Positions 1-7,269 of a stretch of DNA of 31,286 nucleotides are shown here, one piece after another; within the stretch, counting starts at the first letter, position 1; the number at the start of each line of letters is the position of its first letter. The notes under the pieces were generated by a model, which saw only the letters and a program-made list of their open reading frames with translations, was not told the origin of the DNA and did not search any database. The DNA is from an uncultured Clostridia bacterium (GTDB lineage: Bacteria; Bacillota; Clostridia; HGM11514): the NCBI GenBank assembly GCA_934489915.1, contig CAKSSZ010000003.1:1-31286 (forward strand), in the 5' to 3' direction. The position numbers were made by a program, and so were the translations under genes.

Positions 1-131
1 GCTACCACTTCCTGACCGAACAGCTTCCCTCGGACGAACCGGATCCCGCTGACAGTTTCTTCCGTTTGATCGGATAGCTCCTGCTGGAGCGCTTCTACTT
101 CAATGCGCATGGCGCCGATTAAACCAATCAT
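1..131 (-). CDS. mtnN: 5'-methylthioadenosine/S-adenosylhomocysteine nucleosidase, N-terminal fragment (cut by window edge)
   Basis: Only the first 43 codons are inside the window. The protein begins MIGLIGAMRIEVEALQQEL, which matches the conserved start of MTA/SAH nucleosidases (GIIGAM-E-EV), where the first strand and the acidic residue after GAM contribute to the purine-binding pocket. The family hydrolyses methylthioadenosine and S-adenosylhomocysteine to free adenine, in the cytoplasm, in the methyl cycle and methionine salvage. An AGGAG sequence sits 6 bases before the ATG. It starts 9 bp after the cyclophilin stop codon on the same strand, so it is probably the last-seen gene of the GH88-lyase-cyclophilin transcript. 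The catalytic C-terminal part lies outside the window, so the call rests on the N-terminus alone. Confidence 0.75.
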   Translation of the reverse strand, partial: MIGLIGAMRIEVEALQQELSDQTEETVSGIRFVRGKLFGQEVV

Positions 132-140
132 GTTGGACTC

Positions 141-611
141 CTATTCTATGACAATCGATTGAATTTTCTGTTCCTCTAAGGGGCGATCCATAAAATTTGT
201 AGGTACGGCGGCAATCTCGTCCACTACGTCCATGCCCTCTACCACTTTGCCAAAGGCTGCATACTGACCGTCTAAGTGAGGTGCGTCCTGATGCATAATA
301 AAGAACTGAGAGCCGGCGCTGTCGGGATGGGCGGCTCTTGCCATGGAGATTACGCCCCTTTCATGCTTGATCGGGTTGTTTACGCCGTTTTGAAGAAATT
401 CTCCTTTGATTTGGTACCCCGGACCGCCCATGCCGGTTCCGTCCGGGCAGCCACCCTGGATCATAAAGCCGGGAATTACCCGATGAAAGATCAGCCCGTT
501 GTAAAAGCCTTCCTTCACCAGTTTTTCAAAGTTTTCTACTGTAATGGGAGCTGCGGTTCGATCCAGCTCCAGTTTGATTTGCTTTCCGTTTTCCATGGTA
601 ATTACGATCAT
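141..611 (-). CDS. Cyclophilin-type peptidyl-prolyl cis-trans isomerase
   Basis: The protein is a 156-residue single-domain cyclophilin without signal peptide or membrane segment, so it is probably cytoplasmic. Family hallmarks are visible: FHRVIPGFMIQGG with the catalytic arginine and the FMxQGG wall of the proline pocket, then GSQFFI and HLDGQYAAFGKV near the C-terminus. The reaction is cis-trans isomerisation of Xaa-Pro bonds. An in-frame ATG at 620 would overlap the upstream lyase gene by ATGA, but its AAAGG lies directly against the codon. The same AAAGG is 9 bases from the ATG at 611, so I chose 611. The gene is translationally coupled to the lyase gene and lies 9 bp before the mtnN start. 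Its location in a polysaccharide-catabolism transcript looks incidental rather than functional. Confidence 0.93.
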   Translation of the reverse strand: MIVITMENGKQIKLELDRTAAPITVENFEKLVKEGFYNGLIFHRVIPGFMIQGGCPDGTGMGGPGYQIKGEFLQNGVNNPIKHERGVISMARAAHPDSAGSQFFIMHQDAPHLDGQYAAFGKVVEGMDVVDEIAAVPTNFMDRPLEEQKIQSIVIE

Positions 612-616
612 GTGAT

Positions 617-2473
617 TCATCCTTTCTCGAATAAAATAGTCAATGTTCCGGCTTCAGCAGTTTTTGCCGCCACCTGCACATGGTACAGCTGATGATCCCA
701 GTTGTTCTGTGTGGAATCGTCCAGCTCATCCGCAAAGCGTGCGGTGATGGATACCGAAAGTCCTGTCAGGGTGATCCGGCAGCCGTTTTTTGTTTCGATT
801 TGGTTACCGTGGCAGGTTGGCTCTCCGTAAATCATCAGGTTCCACACAATTTCACCCGGACGGCCGGAAAAGGCGTCCTCAATGGTGACGGTTCCCTTTT
901 CCCGGTCAAGGGTGGTGGTGCGGACGAGTGAGTGGAGCCCTGCCTCCTCCGGATATGCTTTCCCGATTTCTACTGACAGTACGGTTTTTTCAGGGTGATC
1001 CTGAAAATCTAAAACGGTGGCGCAATACTCGACACCGTCCCGCTCCATCACGCCGTTCATCGTGGGCAGGTTGTGGCAGCCGGACTGCATGAGCGGGATT
1101 TCATACCGCTGAGGGCTGAAGGTTTTGGCAGTATAGGTACATTGCCCCGGGTCAATCATAATGGGCTTTTGATCTAAATACACCATCACCTGCCCTACAT
1201 CGTTATGATTGTGGCTTTCATCATTATGACCGCCCTTAGCAGCAATGGAAAAACCGTCGCAGGACACCGTCTCCCGAGCCGTAAGCACCATAATATCCGG
1301 CAGAAAGTTAGCAAGCTTTGGCTGATAATGAGCAGGGAGGGCGGCGTCTATTTTTTCCTTTAACAGATGTACGGAGAGGATCTCCAACATCCGTTGGGGG
1401 ACATAGGATACCTCCGTGCAACCCTCCAGCCGTTCCTGCTCAATTTCAAACAGGCCGAATTGCTTAATTCGCTCGTTATGCAGCAAATCGCCCAAGCGGA
1501 AGATCATCCGTCCGGAGGCAATATGGCGGGGGACGTTGTCCCCAAAGTTTGCCATGTTTCGACCGCAGATGCTGGCACGTTCAATATAAAGCCCCATGTT
1601 CTGAATCAGCGGTTCATGCATCAGATCTACCGTTCCGTGAGTTGCGTAGCGGATGAGATCCAGCGCTTCAATCATGGCGCTGCCTGCTCCGAAAAAGTAG
1701 GAAGGCCCCTCGTCACAGCCGCCGTCAGGATGATAATAATTCAGGAACTGATCCAGCAGTAAAAAGCTTTTATGGAAAAACAGCCGCCGCCTTTGCTGCT
1801 CCATGGGGAGGCACATAGCAGCAAAAAGCGCATTGTACATAATCCAGGGGTTCCAGTTATTGATCCTTCCTTCTGCTGCCAATCCCATCCATCCAAAATC
1901 ATCATAATTTAAAATAGGCAAAAGGAACCGGTGGGTCACTTCTTTGACCAGCCGTTTGGAAATGAGAGGGCAGAGGTTGTCCAGCTCATCCCGGAACAGA
2001 TAGTAGACTCCCGCTAAAAAGGAGCCGGTCATACTGGCGACCAAATCGACGTAAATGCGGTCGGCGTCAAAGCGTGGCAGCTCTACCTTGTCGGGATAGT
2101 GGGTGTAATAGTGGTTGTTGTGTGCCGGGGGCGTCCAGGAGGTTTGCTCACAGATTGCCCAGATATAGTCTGCCATTTTTTCGATAAACTGTTCCTGCGG
2201 CCAGGCGCACTGTGCCAGACACAAATGAAGTAAATTGACCAGCCGATCGGTCAGATTGGATTCATATCCGCTCCGGCTGCCGCTTCTGTAATAATCCAAA
2301 AACATAGTGGCGGTTAGCTCCGGAATGGGCTGCTCCATTACCTTTTTTGCTTGTTCCAGCAGAAGGCGGCGGCTTTCACACTGTTCCCAGGCGGGGTCGT
2401 GAAACTTCGGGATGAGGCGGAATTCCTCCTCGGTCATAATTGGGAATTCTTTTCCGATCCATTCTTTCAGCAT
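617..2473 (-). CDS. Heparinase II/III family protein, probable polysaccharide or oligosaccharide lyase
   Basis: This 618-residue protein has the layout of heparinase II/III-type lyases: an all-alpha toroid over roughly residues 30-380 followed by a beta-sandwich domain. Visible signatures are NNWNPW (205-210), DGGCDEGPSYF (250-260), and the start of the beta domain at GGHNDESHNHNDVG (414-427) followed by IDPGQCTY, which is the most conserved region of the family and carries histidine and asparagine residues of the active-site and metal area. Such enzymes cleave uronate-containing polysaccharides by beta-elimination, leaving 4,5-unsaturated uronate ends. No signal peptide is seen, which suggests it acts on imported oligosaccharides. 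It starts 12 bp after the GH88 gene with an AAGGAGG site. Pairing with GH88, which removes unsaturated uronates, supports the role. The exact substrate (glycosaminoglycan, alginate or other) cannot be told. Confidence 0.85.
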   Translation of the reverse strand: MLKEWIGKEFPIMTEEEFRLIPKFHDPAWEQCESRRLLLEQAKKVMEQPIPELTATMFLDYYRSGSRSGYESNLTDRLVNLLHLCLAQCAWPQEQFIEKMADYIWAICEQTSWTPPAHNNHYYTHYPDKVELPRFDADRIYVDLVASMTGSFLAGVYYLFRDELDNLCPLISKRLVKEVTHRFLLPILNYDDFGWMGLAAEGRINNWNPWIMYNALFAAMCLPMEQQRRRLFFHKSFLLLDQFLNYYHPDGGCDEGPSYFFGAGSAMIEALDLIRYATHGTVDLMHEPLIQNMGLYIERASICGRNMANFGDNVPRHIASGRMIFRLGDLLHNERIKQFGLFEIEQERLEGCTEVSYVPQRMLEILSVHLLKEKIDAALPAHYQPKLANFLPDIMVLTARETVSCDGFSIAAKGGHNDESHNHNDVGQVMVYLDQKPIMIDPGQCTYTAKTFSPQRYEIPLMQSGCHNLPTMNGVMERDGVEYCATVLDFQDHPEKTVLSVEIGKAYPEEAGLHSLVRTTTLDREKGTVTIEDAFSGRPGEIVWNLMIYGEPTCHGNQIETKNGCRITLTGLSVSITARFADELDDSTQNNWDHQLYHVQVAAKTAEAGTLTILFEKG

Positions 2474-2485
2474 GGTATTTCCTCC

Positions 2486-3706
2486 TTACCAAATGCGGGG
2501 CGCATCCGTCAGGCGGCGGGTAAGCGCTTCCATGAAATAATAATCTCCGTATGAAGTGTAAACGCCGGCGCCGTTTTGTTCCCGCAGCATTCCGGGAACC
2601 TCCGGGTCGGTATCGGCATAATCGCGGCATAAAATTTGCAGCAGACGGTCGGCGGCCTTCTTTAATTGTTCCTCCGGCCGGTGGCGCAGAATTTCGTCCG
2701 CCCCACACACAAAAACGGCTGCTGCGGAGCTGTCCAAAACATGAGAGCGGTTAATCGGGTCGGTCACGTCCCAGGTCATCCAGGGCATTTTTTCGCCGCA
2801 ATAGAGGGCGGGTGTTTCTTTGGGCAGGCGGAAGTCCCACACAGGTACGTCGCCGTGGCACAGCTCAATGAACCGTCTGGCAATTTTCAGAGCGGCTTCC
2901 AGATATTCCTCTCTGCCGGTATAATCGTAGGCAATGGCGAAGCCGTAAATGGCCCAAGTGGAGCCTCTTGCCCAGTGAGAGCCGACCCCGTAGCCGCAAT
3001 AGTTGGCCTCTCCGATGGATTGACCGGTTTTTTCGTCAAACCGCCATGCGTGGCATACGCTGCCGTCCTTGCGGATAAAGTGCTGTAACGTCGTATCCGC
3101 ATGGGTTTGCGCAATGCTTGCGTAGAAGGGGTGACCGGTTACCTTGCTTGCCCAGAACAGCAGGGGCAGATTCATCATGCAATCTACAATAGCAAGCCCG
3201 CGGCTTTCAGTGAAAAAGTGGTTCTTGGCAAGCTCTTGATCCACATAGGGCGGGGTCACATTGTCCATTCTGCCCCATGCCCGGATGTAGCCGCCTTTTG
3301 GGTCAAACCGTTTTGCCAGCTCGTCCGCTGCACGAACACCCAGTGCCTTCATATTCGGGTCGCCGGTGATTTGATACATTGCCACCGCATAGGGGGAATA
3401 TAAAAAGCCGAGATCATGCATGGTTTCTAACGGCGTATCATATACCTTTGCCGCATATTCCTTAAAAAACTGATAATTCCATTGCAAAAAGCGGCTGTCG
3501 CAGGTAATGTGATACGCCAGGCAGGCCTCACCCGTGAAAAAGGACTGCGTCCAGTTGAAAATATGAGAAATGGGCAGGTAGCTGTCCCGATTACCTTTAA
3601 AATACTGTCCGTCAGGCTGACCTGTAAATTCCCGTAAATCCGAGCCAATTTTCTCCATGCTGCGTTTTGCTTTATGTACCAGGCAATCCAAAATAGCCTG
3701 CTCCAT
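2486..3706 (-). CDS. Glycoside hydrolase family 88 protein, unsaturated glucuronyl hydrolase
   Basis: This 406-residue (alpha/alpha)6-barrel enzyme belongs to GH88. MHDLGF places a candidate catalytic aspartate at D98, and IVDCMMNLPLLFWAS places the second conserved aspartate at D175; these correspond to the two essential aspartates known in unsaturated glucuronyl hydrolases. The segment SHWARGSTWAIYG (243-255) is the usual substrate-pocket motif. The family removes the 4,5-unsaturated uronic acid left on oligosaccharides by lyases through hydration of its vinyl ether, and is normally cytoplasmic; no signal peptide is present. It is the first gene of the transcript, with a consensus promoter upstream and the heparinase-type lyase 12 bp downstream. 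The GAAGGAG site precedes the chosen ATG by about ten bases. The two enzymes form a coherent step order: lyase cleavage, then removal of the unsaturated residue. Confidence 0.93.
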   Translation of the reverse strand: MEQAILDCLVHKAKRSMEKIGSDLREFTGQPDGQYFKGNRDSYLPISHIFNWTQSFFTGEACLAYHITCDSRFLQWNYQFFKEYAAKVYDTPLETMHDLGFLYSPYAVAMYQITGDPNMKALGVRAADELAKRFDPKGGYIRAWGRMDNVTPPYVDQELAKNHFFTESRGLAIVDCMMNLPLLFWASKVTGHPFYASIAQTHADTTLQHFIRKDGSVCHAWRFDEKTGQSIGEANYCGYGVGSHWARGSTWAIYGFAIAYDYTGREEYLEAALKIARRFIELCHGDVPVWDFRLPKETPALYCGEKMPWMTWDVTDPINRSHVLDSSAAAVFVCGADEILRHRPEEQLKKAADRLLQILCRDYADTDPEVPGMLREQNGAGVYTSYGDYYFMEALTRRLTDAPRIW

Positions 3707-3743
3707 TCATTTCACGCTCCTTCAACAAATAGTAACAGTGTTT

Positions 3744-3772
3744 ATTATTTCATACTCTGAAGGTTTTGTCAA
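3744..3772 (-). promoter_or_regulatory. Sigma-A promoter of the GH88-lyase transcript
   Basis: On the minus strand, TTGACA (3772-3767) is followed after 17 bp by AATAAT (3749-3744), one base off consensus. The -35 lies only 17 bp after the stop codon of the upstream gene pair. The imperfect dyad AACAGTGTT (3734-3742), extended as AATA-G-TAACA against TGTTTATTATT, sits just downstream of the -10 and could be an operator for an unseen sugar-responsive regulator. Confidence 0.7.
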
Positions 3773-3788
3773 TAGAAATCCGGACTTT

Positions 3789-4541
3789 TTAAAAAAATTC
3801 GTTCATATACTTTCGGTGCCGTTTGGGGAGATGAGTATTTTGTGCTTTTAGGTTTTTCCGCTGCTGAATTGCCACGCTCAAGAAAAACTGCTTCCATAGC
3901 GCCCGATAGGCTTTTTCTTCTTCTCCCAGCTGGGGTTGGGGGATGGAGGTAACCGGGAGAATGGCTTGATGATCCGGCGGCTGAAAAATACCCGCCTTGC
4001 GGTGGTTGGTATCGCAAATAATCATTCTCTCCCCGGAAAACCGTTTTGCAAAATGCTCCAGTACCAGCTCCATGCAGTCGCATTTTGGCGCAATGGGAGC
4101 ATATAACACCCCGTCCTCCAGCACAGTAAAACGTAAGATTTCCATCATCATGTGGGCTTCCCGTTTGGCAAACTGCGCCAGCCCCGCCACTTTTGCCCCT
4201 GCCTCTGTGGCGATGGCATACCGCGCCTTCGCCCCTTGGGTCAGCAGCAGACAGGCATATTGATAAATAGGCAAAAAACGATCCTCCTCATCGCACAAAA
4301 AAGCCAGATATAATTGCTGATAGCAAAAATCCCCTGCCGCACGCCTGATCCCCCGTGCCACACGTTTGGCTCGCTCCCGGTCGGTCGGAATTTGCAGCGG
4401 CTGGTGGAACAGATCGGTCTGATAAGTACATTCCGTCACATCCGCCGGAACAATCCGATTGGAAAATCCAAAAAACAGGGCACTTAGCAGCCCTTCAAAG
4501 GTGCCATCAATTAAAAATACTACAGTTGACCGGTCAGACAT
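3789..4541 (-). CDS. TIGR03915/DUF4130-like partner protein of the DNA-repair-type radical SAM protein
   Basis: This 250-residue protein begins MSDRSTVVFLIDGTFEGLLSAL, the typical D-G-T/S-F-E-G-L-L opening of the TIGR03915 family (probable DNA metabolism protein, DUF4130 core), including the family-like FAKREAHMM segment in the middle and the W-x(3)-F at the C-terminus. The family is almost always adjacent to the TIGR03916 radical-SAM gene, exactly as here; the biochemical role is not established. The open frame extends 46 codons further upstream, but that stretch lies inside the radical-SAM gene. The ATG at 4541 has an AAAGGAGGAG site 8 bases upstream and matches the family N-terminus, so I used it. 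The two genes overlap by 22 bp, implying coupled translation and a stoichiometric pair. No signal peptide or membrane segment is present. Confidence 0.82.
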   Translation of the reverse strand: MSDRSTVVFLIDGTFEGLLSALFFGFSNRIVPADVTECTYQTDLFHQPLQIPTDRERAKRVARGIRRAAGDFCYQQLYLAFLCDEEDRFLPIYQYACLLLTQGAKARYAIATEAGAKVAGLAQFAKREAHMMMEILRFTVLEDGVLYAPIAPKCDCMELVLEHFAKRFSGERMIICDTNHRKAGIFQPPDHQAILPVTSIPQPQLGEEEKAYRALWKQFFLSVAIQQRKNLKAQNTHLPKRHRKYMNEFF

Positions 4542-5839
4542 TTTTGCAACTCCTCCTTTGCGGTTTGCGGGAAAAAGGAAAGCTGCTCCGGCCGATCCTC
4601 CGTTTCGGGATTGTCCGCCAGCCGCAGCCGAACCCACTCCGGCCGTTCGGGGAAGGATTCCATTTGTTTTCCGCTGCATACAATAAAATATTTTGCTCGT
4701 TTTAATACCACCCCAATTTTTTTCAAACCGGAGTAGTCTAATGCGCCGTAGCGGCGGGCTGCCAGAATCCGCAGGGCAGAGGTGACCCCGATTCCCGGCA
4801 CCCGCAGCAGCGTTTCTTTATTCGCCCGGTTAATTTCTACCGGAAACAGTTCCGGGTGGCGCAGCGCCCAGCCGCATTTTGGATCCACCAGCGGATCTAA
4901 ATCAGGCTGTGCCGGGGTAAAAAGCTCCTCTGCCTCAAACCCGTAGAACCGCAGCAGCCAGTCTGCCTGATACAGCCGATGTTCCCGCAGCAGCGGCGGC
5001 TGGGGAGGGGGGCCGTTGCGGGGATCGTGATTCACCGGCAAATAAGCGGAGTAAAAGACCCGCTTTAATCCGTACCGCCGATACAACCCCTGTGCCAGAC
5101 TCACAATGTGGCAATCGTGCTCCGGTGACGCCCCCACAATCATTTGGGTGCTTTGCCCCCCGGCGGCAAATACCGGCTGCTTTTGCCAATGCTGCACAGT
5201 CAATGCCTTTGGCTCCTCCCGCCGCCCTGCAAGAGCCAGCCGGCTTTCCTCCAGCTGACGGGTGATATAACCCATGGGCTGCAAAATACCCGCTCTTGAT
5301 TTTTGCGGTGCCCAGGTGCTTAAACTTTTCTCACTGGGCATTTCAATATTCACGCTGATCCGATCTGCCAAATACCCCAGCCTGCGGATTGCCTCCGGGG
5401 AGGCGCCGGGAATGGTTTTGGCATGAATATAGCCGAAGAAACCGTAATCATAGCGCAAAATGGTGAGGGTCTGAATCAGCTGTTCCATGGTGTGATCCGC
5501 ATTTTTTGGTACGGCGGAGCTTAAAAACAGCCCTTCAATATAGTTTCGTTTATAAAAATTCATGGTGAGATCCGCCACCTCCCGCGGGGTAAAGGTTGCC
5601 CGGGGGATGTCGTTGCCGGCACGGTTGGCACAATAGGCGCAGTCATAGCTGCACACATTGGTCAGCAGAATCTTTAATAAAGAAATACACCTGCCGTCGG
5701 AGGAAAAGCTGTGGCAAATCCCCGCCGCCGCACAGCTGCCAAATCTCCCTTTCTCTGTTCGGTTGACTCCGCTTGAGGTGCAGGCTGCGTCATACTTTGC
5801 TGCGTCTGATAAAATAGTAAGCTTTTGTATCAATTCCAT
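4520..5839 (-). CDS. Putative DNA modification/repair radical SAM protein (TIGR03916-like)
   Basis: This is a 439-residue protein. The radical-SAM cluster motif CSYDCAYC places cysteines at 63, 67 and 70 (C-x3-C-x2-C), so a [4Fe-4S] cluster and 5'-deoxyadenosyl radical chemistry are expected. Upstream cysteines at 20, 36, 42 and 51 are characteristic extra residues. Near the C-terminus, LLRVPGIGVTSA (344-355) is a helix-hairpin-helix of the ComEA/UvrC kind, which binds the DNA backbone non-specifically. This combination and the adjacent TIGR03915-like gene identify the family, whose substrate is unknown; DNA repair or modification is proposed from the HhH and not proven. The ATG at 5839 follows AAAGGGGG at suitable distance; an upstream in-frame ATG at 5872 lies within the promoter and was rejected. 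Confidence 0.88.
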   Translation of the reverse strand: MELIQKLTILSDAAKYDAACTSSGVNRTEKGRFGSCAAAGICHSFSSDGRCISLLKILLTNVCSYDCAYCANRAGNDIPRATFTPREVADLTMNFYKRNYIEGLFLSSAVPKNADHTMEQLIQTLTILRYDYGFFGYIHAKTIPGASPEAIRRLGYLADRISVNIEMPSEKSLSTWAPQKSRAGILQPMGYITRQLEESRLALAGRREEPKALTVQHWQKQPVFAAGGQSTQMIVGASPEHDCHIVSLAQGLYRRYGLKRVFYSAYLPVNHDPRNGPPPQPPLLREHRLYQADWLLRFYGFEAEELFTPAQPDLDPLVDPKCGWALRHPELFPVEINRANKETLLRVPGIGVTSALRILAARRYGALDYSGLKKIGVVLKRAKYFIVCSGKQMESFPERPEWVRLRLADNPETEDRPEQLSFFPQTAKEELQKCLTGQL

Positions 5840-5860
5840 TCCGATACCCCCTTTCGTTCT

Positions 5861-5889
5861 ATTATAACACAAAGAAGTTAAAAAGTCAA
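5861..5889 (-). promoter_or_regulatory. Sigma-A promoter of the radical-SAM gene pair
   Basis: On the minus strand TTGACT (5889-5884), a 17-bp spacer and a perfect TATAAT (5866-5861) lie about 20 bp upstream of the chosen start. It is back to back with the gntR promoter, 35 bp separating the two -35 boxes. Confidence 0.85.
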
Positions 5890-5924
5890 ACGTTTGTTCG
5901 TATAATTTTTTTTCAAAAAAACTA

Positions 5925-5953
5925 TTGACAGAAGAAGAAAAGCGTGGTATACT
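5925..5953 (+). promoter_or_regulatory. Sigma-A promoter of the gntR-ABC operon
   Basis: A perfect TTGACA (5925-5930), a 17-bp spacer and TATACT (5948-5953) precede the GntR gene. The -10 directly abuts the inverted operator repeats, as expected for a repressed operon. Confidence 0.88.
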
Positions 5954-5990
5954 AACTGTATCAGTTGTATTAGTACAGTTAATACAGTTA
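5953..5990 (+). promoter_or_regulatory. Candidate autoregulatory operator of the YtrA-type GntR repressor
   Basis: The transcription start region holds nested inverted repeats. AACTGTA (5954-5960) pairs with TACAGTT (5974-5980) across 13 bp, and the longer TAACTGTAT (5953-5961) pairs with ATACAGTTA (5982-5990). A half-site CAGTTGTAT lies between. Symmetric sites over the +1 region of their own operon are typical for YtrA-type GntR proteins. That this is the binding site is inferred from position and symmetry. Confidence 0.7.
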
Positions 5991-6001
5991 GGAGGGATTG
6001 T

Positions 6002-6373
6002 ATGTTTTGCCTGGATCCGTCAGACCACCGTCCGTTGTATGAGCAAATCAAGGATAAGCTGAAGCAAATGATGATGGATGGCTACCTGACAGAGCATGAT
6101 CAGCTGCCCTCGGTGCGGGAGCTGGCGGTAACGCTGGCCATCAACCCCAATACCATCCAAAAGGCGTATAAAGATTTGGAGACAGAGGGGTTTTTGTATT
6201 CCGTCCGGGGCAAGGGGAGCTTTGTTGCCAAGCTGCCTGATCAAATCGGACGGCACGGCCGCACCTTGTTGGAAGAGTTTTTCAAAATCACCCGGGAGCT
6301 TTGCTATTTGGGGGTAACAAAAGAAGCGCTTGAAGCAGAAATGAAGAAAATTTATGAGGAGGGAACAGTATGA
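6002..6373 (+). CDS. GntR family transcriptional regulator, YtrA subfamily
   Basis: This 123-residue protein has an N-terminal winged helix-turn-helix of the GntR kind: RPLYEQIKDKLKQ, then LPSVRELAVTLAINPNT as recognition region and KGKGSFVA-like wing (here VRGKGSFVA). The C-terminal part is only about 50 residues and lacks a FadR- or HutC-type effector domain. Short GntR proteins of this kind belong to the YtrA subfamily and usually repress an operon encoding an ABC exporter, often induced by cell-envelope stress or peptide antibiotics. Here the gene overlaps the ABC ATPase start by ATGA (6370-6373), so it is the first gene of such an operon. It has a GGAGGG site 5 bp from the ATG and probably represses its own promoter through the repeats at 5953-5990. 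Confidence 0.93.
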   Translation: MFCLDPSDHRPLYEQIKDKLKQMMMDGYLTEHDQLPSVRELAVTLAINPNTIQKAYKDLETEGFLYSVRGKGSFVAKLPDQIGRHGRTLLEEFFKITRELCYLGVTKEALEAEMKKIYEEGTV

Positions 6374-7269
6374 TAGCAGTGAACCACCTGACCAGAAGGT
6401 TTGACGATACAGTGGCGTTAAGCGATGTTTCGCTGCAGGTTGCATCCGGCTCTGTGTATGGACTGATCGGTCCCAACGGTGCGGGAAAAACAACATTAAT
6501 AAAACATCTTACCGGATTTTTGCCGTCTAAAGCGGGGGCGGTGACGGTGGACGGTCAACCGGTCTATGAAAATATTGCTGTGAAGGAGCGGATTGCTTAC
6601 ATCAGCGACGATCTGTTTTTCTTTCATTCCTATTCCATCCGGCAGATGGCGCGGTTTTATCAGCAGACGCACCCTTGGTTTGATTGGAATCGGTTCCGGG
6701 AACTGACGGAGGTGTTTGGGATTGACCCCTCCCGGAGGGCGTCCCGTCTTTCTAAGGGGATGCAAAAGCAGGTGGCATTCTGGCTTGCCCTGTCCTGCCG
6801 GCCGGATGTGCTGATTTTAGACGAGCCTGTGGACGGCTTGGATCCCATCATGCGCCGAAAGGTGTGGGAGCTGGTAATGGGCGAAGTAGCAGATCGGCAG
6901 GTTACGGTTCTGATCTCCTCTCACAATTTGCGGGAGCTGGAGGATGTATGCGATCATGTGGGGATTCTCCATCGGGGGAGAATGGTGCTGGAACGGGAGC
7001 TGGACGATATGAAAGGGAATGTGTATAAGCTCCAGCTGGCCTTTTCCGACGGGCTCCCCCGGGAGCTGACCGAGCAATTGACCGTGCTCCATCAAAGTGC
7101 CTTGGGCAGCCTGCATTTGCTGATTGTCAGAGGAAAGCGGGAGGAGCTTTCTAAAATCATCGCTCCGTACCGTCCCCTGATTTGCGACTTTTTACCGTTA
7201 TCGTTAGAAGAAATCTTCATTTATGAGCTGGGAGGGATTGATCATGAAATCAAAAACTGCATTTTGTAA
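6370..7269 (+). CDS. ABC transporter ATP-binding protein
   Basis: This is a 299-residue nucleotide-binding subunit. Walker A is GPNGAGKTT (34-42), the signature is LSKGM (128-131 region, a Gly replaced relative to LSGGQ but common in this export subfamily), Walker B is VLILDEP with D151 and E152, the D-loop GLDP follows, and the switch histidine is in SSHNLRELE. The C-terminal 80 residues form an accessory domain. It would power the membrane protein encoded next, most likely in export or in sensing and detoxification at the cytoplasmic membrane. The start overlaps gntR by 4 bp and the 3' end overlaps the permease gene by 26 bp, so all three products are translationally coupled. The substrate is unknown. 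Confidence 0.94.
   Translation: MIAVNHLTRRFDDTVALSDVSLQVASGSVYGLIGPNGAGKTTLIKHLTGFLPSKAGAVTVDGQPVYENIAVKERIAYISDDLFFFHSYSIRQMARFYQQTHPWFDWNRFRELTEVFGIDPSRRASRLSKGMQKQVAFWLALSCRPDVLILDEPVDGLDPIMRRKVWELVMGEVADRQVTVLISSHNLRELEDVCDHVGILHRGRMVLERELDDMKGNVYKLQLAFSDGLPRELTEQLTVLHQSALGSLHLLIVRGKREELSKIIAPYRPLICDFLPLSLEEIFIYELGGIDHEIKNCIL

Noticed and set aside
4542..4679. Forty-six-codon extension of the TIGR03915-like protein
   Set aside because: It overlaps the end of the radical-SAM gene, is of low-complexity Gly/Ala composition, and the ATG at 4541 has a strong ribosome site and matches the family start.
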